DNA of 64,000 nt from Selenomonas sp. GACV-9 (GTDB taxonomy: Bacteria; Bacillota; Negativicutes; Selenomonadales; Selenomonadaceae), in assembly GCA_900116485.1 (NCBI GenBank), contig FPAX01000010.1, positions 18,824 to 82,823 of the forward strand, read 5' to 3'. This document shows positions 9,559-17,360 of this stretch, piece by piece. The notes under the pieces were generated by a model that worked only from the letters and a program-made list of their open reading frames with translations, made no database searches and was not told where the DNA came from. Each line of letters starts with the position of its first letter. Positions within the stretch are counted from its first letter, which is position 1. A program made the translations under genes and the position numbers.

Positions 9559-10008
9559 CTACTCTGTATGATCCAAGTCCTTTTCTATGGGCATGGTGCA
9601 TTGCAGTGGCTTGAGTTTTTTCGGCAAGACTTTAGCTGGGAACCCGCTGCCGCCCAGCTCCTCATTCAGGTTCAGCTCCACGCTGACCGTTACGAATCCT
9701 GGCTCTTCCGTAGTGCTTTCCTGGAGGGTGACCGAAAACTTCGCATCATACAATTTGGTCAGCGGATCGGCGTATTTCTTGACCATACTTGCATTATTGT
9801 TGCCATTCAGTCCCGTCGCAATAGCTACCCGCTTTTCTGCTTTTTGCATCGCTATGTCTCTGGCTGCCTCCCGCACGGCCGTACTATATTGCAGATAATC
9901 CGCATAAGCAAAGCCACCGTATATCATGCCCAATATCAGGAGAAGAAATAATGGTATGATCAGGGCGAATTCCACCACAGACTGCCCTTTTTGTCGTTTC
10001 ACCACCAT
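9559..10008 (-). CDS. tadE: TadE-like minor pseudopilin
   Basis: A 149-aa protein with the TadE signature: KRQKGQSVVEFALIIPLFLL (prepilin-peptidase-type KGQSVVEFALI with Glu+5), then the YSTAVREAARDIA helix. The C-terminal domain is a small beta-rich region, as in TadE. Several in-frame starts (ATG 10008; GTG 10005, 10002) lie close behind AGGAGGTG, so the exact start is uncertain by one to three residues. It lies 12 bases before cpaF and just after the flp terminator-like hairpin. Confidence 0.87.
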   Translation of the reverse strand: MVVKRQKGQSVVEFALIIPLFLLLILGMIYGGFAYADYLQYSTAVREAARDIAMQKAEKRVAIATGLNGNNNASMVKKYADPLTKLYDAKFSVTLQESTTEEPGFVTVSVELNLNEELGGSGFPAKVLPKKLKPLQCTMPIEKDLDHTE

Positions 10009-10043
10009 CACCTCCTGGGTTGTATCCGCTTCATAGAAAGAAA

Positions 10044-10059
10044 GCGGGGAAATCCCCGC
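10044..10059 (-). terminator. Hairpin between flp and tadE (possible partial terminator)
   Basis: GCGGGG-AAAT-CCCCGC followed leftward by TTTCTTTCT. It is placed directly after the major pilin gene within the operon, where partial termination or 3'-end protection would raise pilin over assembly genes. The T-tract is interrupted, so full termination is doubtful. Confidence 0.55.
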
Positions 10060-10100
10060 CTTCCCCCTGTTGCAGCAATCCCATTTTCCAATAACATTCC

Positions 10101-10328
10101 TTACGGATTGGAAGTATTCGCATTATTATTATCCGTAGTGCTATTAGAGCCACCAGCTTGTTCAATCTTCTGGCCCGTACTTTGGAATAGATTCTGGATT
10201 GCCTGCCCGATAGTACCATTGTCCTTCAATGCAATGACGGCAATGGCCACCACGAACGCCAAGATCAAAGCATACTCCACTATGCCCTGTCCCTTTTCCG
10301 ACCATTTCTTCTCAATACGCTGTAACAT
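10101..10328 (-). CDS. flp: Flp family type IVb major pilin
   Basis: A 75-aa pilin precursor. Short leader MLQRIEKKWSEKGQG then IVEYALILAFVVAIAVIAL: cleavage is expected after the Gly before IVEYALI, with the conserved Glu+3/Tyr+4 pair of Flp pilins. The mature C-terminus is Ser/Thr/Asn-rich (SNSTTDNNNANTSNP), a plausible glycosylation-prone tail. A GTG nine bases upstream is possible, but the ATG fits the family. It stands alone between tadB and tadE and is followed by a hairpin. The processing peptidase (TadV/CpaA) is not in the window. Confidence 0.94.
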   Translation of the reverse strand: MLQRIEKKWSEKGQGIVEYALILAFVVAIAVIALKDNGTIGQAIQNLFQSTGQKIEQAGGSNSTTDNNNANTSNP

Positions 10329-10370
10329 ATTCTCCACATCCTTTCAAAAAATATCACTTTGCTGTATGAA

Positions 10371-11330
10371 TTATACGTCTATATGGACAATCCTCTGAAT
10401 AACCACATAGCCGATAACCTCCAATATCAATGACACCAGCAAGGCCATACGCCCTATAGGGTCAGTAACCAGCAGTATCAGCTGCTCACGGTTGAACACA
10501 TACAGGAACAACGCCAGGATAAATGGCAGTATCAGCAACAACCCTGCGGATAACCGCCCCTGTGCCGTCAGAGTAAAAATCTCCCGTTTCATGCGGATAC
10601 GTTCATGGATGGTATCGCTGATACTATCGAGGATCTGGGCCAGATTGCCTCCCACTTCCCGTTGGATAAGCACAGCTGTTATGACCAGATCCAGATCTCC
10701 GCTGCCGACCCGGCGCCCCATAGCCTCAAGCGCCGCCTCCAAGGGCACGCTCATGGCCAGTTCCCGGGATACCTGCGCAAATTCATCACGGATAGGCGGC
10801 TCCATTTCCCGGGATACTACCCCCACTGCCTGAGGGAAACTATACCCTGCCCGCAAAGCGTTAGCGATGGTTGTCAGGCAATCTCCCAACTGCTCCGTAA
10901 AAGCATTGCGGCGACGGTAGATTCGCCAGCTCACAAAGCCCCAGATGACAGCGGCCGCCATCACCCCCATAAGCATAGCCATGCCAACTTCCAATGTCAG
11001 CATCCAAGTCAGTAAACCTACCGCCAAACCAAAACCAGATAATAAGATCAGGAACTCTCCCCCCAGCAAAGGTATCCCTGCCTGACGCATGCGGAAATCC
11101 AAGGCATGTATAGGGCCTTGCTCGGCCAGGGGGGAAGCAGCCTTGCTCAGCAGCCTGCGCAGGCTGTCAAACCAATAAGTCTGTTCTGAGGCCTGTCCCG
11201 ACGCTATGATATGATGACGACGCATACGATAAAAAATATTCATCCGCCGCATGTGCTGGATATACACCGTCAGCAACAGAACGAGAATAAAGCCCGCCAG
11301 CGCCGCTATCACAGCTGCAAAAATCACCAT
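10371..11330 (-). CDS. tadB: TadB-type inner-membrane platform protein (T2SSF domain)
   Basis: A 319-aa TadB: N-terminal helix MVIFAAVIAALAGFILVLLL, central helix pair near 95-140, T2SSF region with FTEQLGDCLTTIANALRAGY and REVGGNLAQILDSISDTI, and C-terminal helices. The chosen ATG has GGAGG eight bases upstream; an in-frame GTG lies nine bases earlier. It starts 5 bases after the second CpaE-like gene, consistent with coupling. It pairs with TadC as the inner-membrane core. Confidence 0.93.
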   Translation of the reverse strand: MVIFAAVIAALAGFILVLLLTVYIQHMRRMNIFYRMRRHHIIASGQASEQTYWFDSLRRLLSKAASPLAEQGPIHALDFRMRQAGIPLLGGEFLILLSGFGLAVGLLTWMLTLEVGMAMLMGVMAAAVIWGFVSWRIYRRRNAFTEQLGDCLTTIANALRAGYSFPQAVGVVSREMEPPIRDEFAQVSRELAMSVPLEAALEAMGRRVGSGDLDLVITAVLIQREVGGNLAQILDSISDTIHERIRMKREIFTLTAQGRLSAGLLLILPFILALFLYVFNREQLILLVTDPIGRMALLVSLILEVIGYVVIQRIVHIDV

Positions 11331-11335
11331 AGGCT

Positions 11336-12442
11336 TCACCTCCTGCCACTGACAATATCATCCGCAAAATCTGACAAAGCCTGCACATAGGGCGCATGTT
11401 CTGGCAAATCCTTCATGATGCGGCCACTGCCTGTAACATCCACAATCCGCCGCTCCTCCGGCAGTATCATCGTTACCGGCCCTCCCATCTCTCCTTCCAA
11501 TTTCCGCTTATGGGATTCATTACAATTCTTCACGCCTGAAAACACGGTATAAATGCGCTTGCCATAAGAATCCCACATATGGAACAGCTTCAGGGAACGC
11601 TTCACATGGCGAACTTCGTAGCCACTTCGGAGCATAGACACCAAAATATCCGTGTCCGCACACTCCGCCAGTGCCAGCGAAATAGGATTGAACCCCATGG
11701 GCAGATCCAGCAGCACATAGCGAAACAAGCTTCCCGCCATCCGTACTACTTCAATAAGCCGGTCAGCTTCCACCAGCTCTGCGTGTTCCGGCTGCAGAGG
11801 ACCACTCATGATCCACACCCCTTCTCCCACCTGATGGAAATAGTGTCCCAAAGTCGAGGGTGTCAGGAGTTTTATATCATGAGATGCCTCGACCACATTG
11901 TGCTGTGGTACAGCATCAAAGAACATAGCCACATCCCCAAATTGCAGATCAGCATCGATAATAGCCACAGACTCACCGCTTCTTTTCGCCAGCTCAATGG
12001 CCATGACGGCAGCCATGGTCGTACGGCCCGAATGTCCCTTCGGACTGAAGAAGGCCAACGTGCGGGTCGGTAATGCCTGCCCCCGCCGCTTGTAGATCTC
12101 CAACGCCTTCATGATATCAACAGTCCTGAAGGGTTTAAGGATACACCCGCTGCCCCCAGCATCCAACACCCTGTCTGCCGTGCCAGCATCCCACTTCTCC
12201 ATCAAGCCCAATACCATAGCCTTGGGAAAGTCTTTGACGAAACTAGGAATACGCTCTACAGCCTCGGGATCATCCACATCAAGCAGGAATAGCGTAGGCC
12301 GGAAGACACTGCTCTGTCCATAGGCCGTTTCCGCATCATGATAGGTAGATGCCAGATCGAATTCATCATCAGCCTTGAGTACTCCCGCCAGCCGGGACAA
12401 CATATCACTGTCATGTTCAACGAGAATCACACGATAACTCAT
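11336..12442 (-). CDS. cpaE: CpaE/TadZ-like protein: receiver-like domain plus MinD/ParA ATPase with altered Walker A
   Basis: A 368-aa TadZ/CpaE-type protein that would place the Tad machine in the cell. Residues 1-120 form a receiver-like domain (YRVILVEHDSDML, LFLLDVDDPE, Lys in CILKPF); unlike most CpaE proteins the candidate phospho-Asp is present. Residues 130-360 form a MinD/ParA domain with IIDADLQFGD and DLPMGFNP. Walker A reads PKGHSGRTT: the signature Lys is kept but the P-loop Lys is Arg, so ATP hydrolysis may be impaired. The frame is open further upstream over the previous gene; the ATG at 12442 preceded by AGGTGA is preferred. Confidence 0.88.
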   Translation of the reverse strand: MSYRVILVEHDSDMLSRLAGVLKADDEFDLASTYHDAETAYGQSSVFRPTLFLLDVDDPEAVERIPSFVKDFPKAMVLGLMEKWDAGTADRVLDAGGSGCILKPFRTVDIMKALEIYKRRGQALPTRTLAFFSPKGHSGRTTMAAVMAIELAKRSGESVAIIDADLQFGDVAMFFDAVPQHNVVEASHDIKLLTPSTLGHYFHQVGEGVWIMSGPLQPEHAELVEADRLIEVVRMAGSLFRYVLLDLPMGFNPISLALAECADTDILVSMLRSGYEVRHVKRSLKLFHMWDSYGKRIYTVFSGVKNCNESHKRKLEGEMGGPVTMILPEERRIVDVTGSGRIMKDLPEHAPYVQALSDFADDIVSGRR

Positions 12443-12456
12443 CCAGGTCACCTGCC

Positions 12457-13317
12457 TTACTTCGTGTTCTGTGCCGTCTTCCAGCCAGTACGGCCCATAA
12501 GCCAGGAAAGCAATCTGCTCTTTTCCTTTTTTCCCTGTTCCCGCTGCCGGGCTCCTTGATGCGGCTTGCTCCTGTTGGTATAACGCCCCACCAGCTGCCA
12601 ATAACTCTGGGTCAAAGGCGACAAGGGAACGGAATACATCAACGGCCTTCCCATGCGGATGGAATGGGTCACCGCCTGATCATCACTGGGCAGATGATGG
12701 TAAAACCTTGTCCCCAAAAGCCGTTCCACATCCTTGGATTTTATGTAGCGGTCAGGATCAGCCTGATTTTCCACCAAACAGATCTTGCTTTCCTCATAAT
12801 CGAAACGCAACAGGGTATCATACCCCACCTTGTAATTCTTCACTGCAGGCAGGAAATCCATGACCCCGACGAAATTGATCACGGTACTCATATCCAGCAT
12901 CGACAAGTTCAGGGTACTGAATGCCGCTGTCAGATCCAGCACGATGAAGTTGAACCCCTTCATGGAACCAATGATTTTCTCTACTGCCTCCACATTTATC
13001 TGATATGCATCATTTATTTTTCGTGGGGGAGGCATTACCGCAAAGGACACATCTCCGCATCTGTACTCTGTCAAGTAATCCTCAACCTGAAAGCATTCTT
13101 CATCTCTCAGGATAGCCCGTTGGGCATCAGCAAGCGTAAAATCGCTGACCATGTCCAGATACCCCATGACATCACCGAACTGCAAGTCAAGGTCCACCAA
13201 ACAAGTCCGATAACCCTCATCCGCTAATCCCGCTGCCAGATTTATAGCTGTGATGGTCTTCCCGCTGCCGGATGATGTGCTGAAAACAGCAATAATGATA
13301 CTTCTATGTCCTTCCAT
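12457..13317 (-). CDS. cpaE: CpaE/TadZ-like MinD/ParA ATPase without receiver domain
   Basis: A 286-aa MinD/ParA-family protein, the first of two CpaE-like genes in tandem. The P-loop is STSSGSGKTITAINLAAGLA: GKT is intact, but the signature Lys of KGGxGKT is Ser. Switch region VDLDLQFGDVMGYLDM and VLDLTAAFSTLNL follow. The C-terminus is strongly basic (REQGKKEKSR), a possible membrane or nucleic-acid contact. Start ATG 13317 (MEGHRS); a GTG 12 bases upstream is possible. It lies 35 bases after the secretin gene and 14 bases before its paralog, with which its motif defects are complementary. Confidence 0.88.
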   Translation of the reverse strand: MEGHRSIIIAVFSTSSGSGKTITAINLAAGLADEGYRTCLVDLDLQFGDVMGYLDMVSDFTLADAQRAILRDEECFQVEDYLTEYRCGDVSFAVMPPPRKINDAYQINVEAVEKIIGSMKGFNFIVLDLTAAFSTLNLSMLDMSTVINFVGVMDFLPAVKNYKVGYDTLLRFDYEESKICLVENQADPDRYIKSKDVERLLGTRFYHHLPSDDQAVTHSIRMGRPLMYSVPLSPLTQSYWQLVGRYTNRSKPHQGARQREQGKKEKSRLLSWLMGRTGWKTAQNTK

Positions 13318-13352
13318 ATCATTAACCACTCCTTCTCACAAGATCCCTGCAC

Positions 13353-14894
13353 TTACTTGCGGGGCAGACTATCGCGATTCAGGTATTTTCCCAATATGGA
13401 TTCCTGAGCCATCTCTGCCGCTGCCTGCCTTGAATCAGCCTTTTCCTGATCCGCATCCACAGCTTTCGTCTCCGCGTTACGCTCATCTTTTGGAGACGTT
13501 CCTTCATTCAGGTCAACCTGATTCATATCCTCTTTTTCCTTTTTCCCCTGCTGATAGATTTCCTGCATATCCTTGGACATGCGTCCTATCGACACATCAT
13601 TCTCATCCACCAGCCGCGGTGTTACCAGGATAATCAGCTCCTGCTTATCCTGGGAATGGGACGTGTATTTGAAGAATTCCCCAATGACGGGAATATCCCC
13701 CAGGAAGGGGAATTTCCGCACCGTCTTATAATCCCGCGAATCCATCAAACCGCCAATGACCATGGTAGAACCTGAATTTACCGTCACTACGGCATCCGCC
13801 CGCCGCCGGTCAAGAATGGGCTGCTTGTCCACGGTCTGACCGCTGGGCATGCTCACCTCAGTATGGACCGAAGCTACGATGCGATTTCCTGCATCAACCA
13901 CAGGCTTGAACTGCAGGATAATACCGTAGTCCTTGAACTCTGTGGTAGGATTCCCGTTGCTGTCTCGCGTGGTGTAAGGAATCTCGCCGCCCACCTGGAT
14001 GACCGCGGCCTCCCCGCTCATGGTCGTGATGCTGGGCCGGGAAAGGATCTTGGCCTTGCTCTGGGTAACCAAGGCGCTCAAGGTCATATTGATATTAGCC
14101 CGATGTTCTGTCAGCCACTTCCAAGGATTATTGCGGAATGGGGTCCCGTCACTTCCATAGGACTCACCTGCATAGAATATGCCCGGCGAGCTCAGCAGGT
14201 CTGTACCTGAAGCCGAACCATAGACCACGCCCAAATCTTTGGCCTCCTCAGGATTTATGGCAATGACCTGAGCTTCCAATTTTATCTGGGAGGGATGCCG
14301 CATATGCAGAAGATCGATAACCGAACCAGCGTCGGCCCCATTATTTCCGCCCACCGTGCTGGATTTCGATTCCTTCGTGGAGCTCTGGGTGCTCAAGCTT
14401 ACATTGGTATTGCTGCCCACACTGATGCTGTCAGCCTTGTCTGCTTCCTTCACGAAGAGCTGGGCCGTCCTTACCGCATAATTGCGCTCATATTGATTCT
14501 CCACCGTACCGGATAGCAGTACCTTGCCATTTACCATCTTGACACGTACCCCCGGCAGATTGATGGCCGTTTCGATGACTTTCGCCTGTCCCTCATCCTC
14601 GGGGGACACGCCCACAACGTATTCATAGCGCGCCCCATCTTCGCCCCATACCATCAAGGAAGTAGTACCTGCACGATGGGCCACCACCATGAATTCTGAT
14701 CTTGAGGACGGGACCTGCACGATTGTCGCGATATCCGGATCGCCAATGGCAATGCGGATAATCGGGGTAGGCATGGATATGTAACGGGAACTATGAACGC
14801 CCACCGACAGCAGCTCCGCTGCTGAAACCTGCGATGACAACAAGCAGATACCTGCCATGATTCCAATGATCTTTCCCCATACTTTCCTTTTCAT
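13353..14894 (-). CDS. cpaC: CpaC/RcpA-type outer-membrane secretin
   Basis: A 513-aa secretin for the Tad pilus. Signal peptide KRKVWGKIIGIMAGICLLSS...SA; N-terminal pilus-type domain (about 25-105) with SRSEFMVVAHRAGTTSLMVW; BON-like segment VKMVNGKVLLSGTVEN; secretin core from about 205 to 440 with SRPSITTMSGEAAVIQVGGE and the closing motif LGDIPVIGEFFK followed by ELIILVTPRLV. The last 60 residues are a charged, low-complexity tail. The ATG at 14894 has AGGGTGG five bases upstream. An outer-membrane secretin fits a diderm cell. Confidence 0.95.
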   Translation of the reverse strand: MKRKVWGKIIGIMAGICLLSSQVSAAELLSVGVHSSRYISMPTPIIRIAIGDPDIATIVQVPSSRSEFMVVAHRAGTTSLMVWGEDGARYEYVVGVSPEDEGQAKVIETAINLPGVRVKMVNGKVLLSGTVENQYERNYAVRTAQLFVKEADKADSISVGSNTNVSLSTQSSTKESKSSTVGGNNGADAGSVIDLLHMRHPSQIKLEAQVIAINPEEAKDLGVVYGSASGTDLLSSPGIFYAGESYGSDGTPFRNNPWKWLTEHRANINMTLSALVTQSKAKILSRPSITTMSGEAAVIQVGGEIPYTTRDSNGNPTTEFKDYGIILQFKPVVDAGNRIVASVHTEVSMPSGQTVDKQPILDRRRADAVVTVNSGSTMVIGGLMDSRDYKTVRKFPFLGDIPVIGEFFKYTSHSQDKQELIILVTPRLVDENDVSIGRMSKDMQEIYQQGKKEKEDMNQVDLNEGTSPKDERNAETKAVDADQEKADSRQAAAEMAQESILGKYLNRDSLPRK

Positions 14895-14905
14895 ACCATC
14901 CACCC

Positions 14906-15817
14906 TCACTTTGCAATGACTTTATCCCCTTGGATGATTTCATAACCTGCCGATACGCGAGGAGCCGCTGGCGCACTAGGTGCTGCTGACACCGATGCCG
15001 GTGCTGCATAAACTGGCGCAGCTGCCGGAGCCGGAGCTTTCACCACTTCGCTCCCCTTGACCGATCTGAGGGTGTAGGTATCCAAGAAATTCCCCGTATC
15101 ATTCGTATGGAAAGGACGCAGGGCCAGATAGATCTCGCCCACAGCTGCGGCTGAGATCAGCTGCAGCATATCATCAGGTGCCAAAGCCAGTGTAGCTATT
15201 GCCGGTTTGGCTTTGGGTCTATCCGTCTTGCTGCTATCCTTTTCCTGTGCCGTATCCTGATTGATTCCCAAAAGCAGGACATTCCGCAGTAAGAAACGGC
15301 TGGTCGCGCCTTGATTTCCCTTTTCCACCAAGATTACATCCACATAATCTCCCGGCTTAGCAAAACCTGCGACTCCAGTAATCTCGCTGATGCCCACTGA
15401 CACGGCCCGGCAGTTTTCCGGTATCTCAGCCACAAAACCTGTTTTCAGTTTATCGACTATCAATTTCGACAGGGTAACCACATCACCAGCATAGATGGTA
15501 GACGCCGCCGGCTGTCCCACTACATCCTGCAGGCTCATCATAGCACCGCGGGGAATAGCCTCCGCAGGAACTTCCTTCATTTCCAGCATGCTCTCCTGGA
15601 TGACAGCACGGGAGGGAATATCTTCCTTGGCCATCACCACCTGCGTAGTAAGCATCTGTTTCACAGGAGCTACTTTCGTCTTCCCCTCATCCTTGGCCAT
15701 CATGCTGGACAAGGCAAGATAAACGGCTAGAAACATCACCACTGCTGTTACTCCGGCCAGCATCAATAACTGTCTGGGCTGTAAATCATTCAATACATCC
15801 ATTAGCTTGGAAAACAT
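14906..15817 (-). CDS. cpaB: CpaB/RcpC-type Flp pilus assembly protein (SAF domain)
   Basis: A 303-aa protein with one N-terminal membrane helix (LLMLAGVTAVVMFLAVYLAL), then a SAF domain starting VVMAKEDIPSRAVIQESML and the RcpC core with FAKPGDYVDVILV, both family hallmarks. The tail before the last 20 residues is Ala/Pro-rich. The ATG at 15817 has AAGGTG six bases before it; a GTG nine bases further up is less likely. It is the first assembly gene of the locus and lies 66 bases after the diguanylate cyclase gene on the same strand. Confidence 0.93.
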   Translation of the reverse strand: MFSKLMDVLNDLQPRQLLMLAGVTAVVMFLAVYLALSSMMAKDEGKTKVAPVKQMLTTQVVMAKEDIPSRAVIQESMLEMKEVPAEAIPRGAMMSLQDVVGQPAASTIYAGDVVTLSKLIVDKLKTGFVAEIPENCRAVSVGISEITGVAGFAKPGDYVDVILVEKGNQGATSRFLLRNVLLLGINQDTAQEKDSSKTDRPKAKPAIATLALAPDDMLQLISAAAVGEIYLALRPFHTNDTGNFLDTYTLRSVKGSEVVKAPAPAAAPVYAAPASVSAAPSAPAAPRVSAGYEIIQGDKVIAK

Positions 15818-15882
15818 TGGCAACACCTTCTGTTCTGTATAAAGCTTGATGATAGATAGTTATAATAGATATCTATATACTT

Positions 15883-17124
15883 TCAGGTTCTTTCATAACC
15901 GAGCTCAGCTGTTCCAGCCTGCTCTTTCAAAGCCCGCTTCCGCTGATACATCTGCAAGTCAGCTCGTTCAAAGATCCTCTTATAGCTTTTGTCTTCGTCA
16001 GGCTTGTATTCAACCATCCCCACCGCGATGACAACGGCACCCTTGCAACGATTCGTTTCTATCTGCTGATTGAATGCCTGCAGCAATCGGTGCCTATTCT
16101 CATAGTCATCATTTTCCAGGATTGCTACGAATTCATCCCCGCCCACACGATACACAGGGCTTTTCTTGAATATTTCACAGATCAAGTGGCAGGCCTTTCT
16201 GATGAATGCATCACCGATATCATGCCCCAAGGTATCGTTGACACGTTTCAGGTCGTTGACATCAAAGACGGCAATCGCCAGCTCCCTTATCGTACCAGCA
16301 GCAATCTGCCTGTCAATCTGCTCGCCCTTCTCAAGATAGGCGAGTTTTGTCTTGACGCCAGTGAGTGCATCCGTATAAGCCAGCTTCCAAGCGTTTTTCA
16401 ACTCCTGAAGCTGTTTCTTCTCCCGTTCCAGCGAGATTTCCAGGCTGCAACGGTACTCCTCCCGTTCGTTCTCAATAACGAAGGTACGCAGCAGGCAACA
16501 TCCCAGCATATAGCTGATTGCATAGAGCGGATACGTCGGGAAAAAGATCTGCACAGCCACGAAAACCATCATGATCAGCCCCGAAAGACCGATAGTCAAA
16601 TGACGCTGCCGTTTCCTATCCACGCTGTGCCACGAGACCGAAAGTGTATAGATGGCAGTCAACAGCAAGAGCACCACCTGAAAGACAAACATGAATTCCC
16701 GGGCAATACCGGTCTGATAAACACCCTGCTCATCAAACCAGAACATGACAGGCTGCCAACGGTTCAGCAGCGTGACAATGATCACATAGATAAACAAGAT
16801 GCGTCCGGCATAAGTCAGCAGTCTGCTGAAATCTGTCCGGCTGCCCAAATACTCCACCGCGAAGTGTGCCCAGAGCAGGATTCCTGCTGCCATTACGACA
16901 AAGTATATTTCTGTATCCACATACAGCCAACTGATCCAGGAGCGGATATACAACCAGTCCCAAAGCATATCGGTAAAATAATAAGCGATAACCGCATACA
17001 GGAAATAGCGGTAACGCTTTTGAGTCACCGAGTCTGTTGACTCTGGCTTTTTCAGCAGGACATCATGATTGGTAATGAGCAGTACCAGCAAAGCCAAGAA
17101 ATCTATCAAGCAATAATAGTACAT
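15883..17124 (-). CDS. Membrane-bound GGDEF diguanylate cyclase heading the Tad locus
   Basis: A 413-aa predicted cyclase making c-di-GMP. The first 235 residues hold six or seven hydrophobic helices, a membrane sensor I cannot assign to a named family. A short coiled coil follows (LEREKKQLQELKNAWK), then the GGDEF domain with TDALTGVKTKLAYLE, NDLKRVNDTLGHDIGD and an intact RVGGDEF; no RxxD inhibitory site is visible. The ATG at 17124 is preceded by AGGAAAG; a longer frame to 17226 would add residues encoded by a 13-A tract and is doubtful. Same strand and only 66 bases before cpaB, so it may be co-transcribed with the Tad genes. Confidence 0.88.
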   Translation of the reverse strand: MYYYCLIDFLALLVLLITNHDVLLKKPESTDSVTQKRYRYFLYAVIAYYFTDMLWDWLYIRSWISWLYVDTEIYFVVMAAGILLWAHFAVEYLGSRTDFSRLLTYAGRILFIYVIIVTLLNRWQPVMFWFDEQGVYQTGIAREFMFVFQVVLLLLTAIYTLSVSWHSVDRKRQRHLTIGLSGLIMMVFVAVQIFFPTYPLYAISYMLGCCLLRTFVIENEREEYRCSLEISLEREKKQLQELKNAWKLAYTDALTGVKTKLAYLEKGEQIDRQIAAGTIRELAIAVFDVNDLKRVNDTLGHDIGDAFIRKACHLICEIFKKSPVYRVGGDEFVAILENDDYENRHRLLQAFNQQIETNRCKGAVVIAVGMVEYKPDEDKSYKRIFERADLQMYQRKRALKEQAGTAELGYERT

Positions 17125-17281
17125 ACGCTTTCCTGCCCCCTTTGCCAATTCAGTGAATTTTGAATCATTAATATAATTCGAGAAAAAAAAAAAAATACCT
17201 GCCTGTAAACAATAAAATTTTTCCACACCCCGGTATAAGGAAAACCTTATGCTTGAATGGAAACAAAATCATCCTGAGCCA

Positions 17282-17310
17282 TAGAAAAAATCGTACAACA
17301 GGAGTATAAT
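17282..17310 (+). promoter_or_regulatory. Sigma-70-type promoter of the Cache-GGDEF gene
   Basis: TAGAAA-N17-TATAAT: perfect -10, a 4/6 match at -35, 17-base spacer, about 50 bases before the ATG. Confidence 0.65.
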
Positions 17311-17360
17311 GTTATAAATATCTAAATTATCGGATAATCGAGCAAAAGAGGTGCAAGGGC

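Noticed and set aside
17176..17226. N-terminal extension of the membrane cyclase to 17226
   Set aside because: It would be coded by an A13 tract and lacks a ribosome site; the ATG at 17124 has AGGAAAG upstream and begins the first helix.
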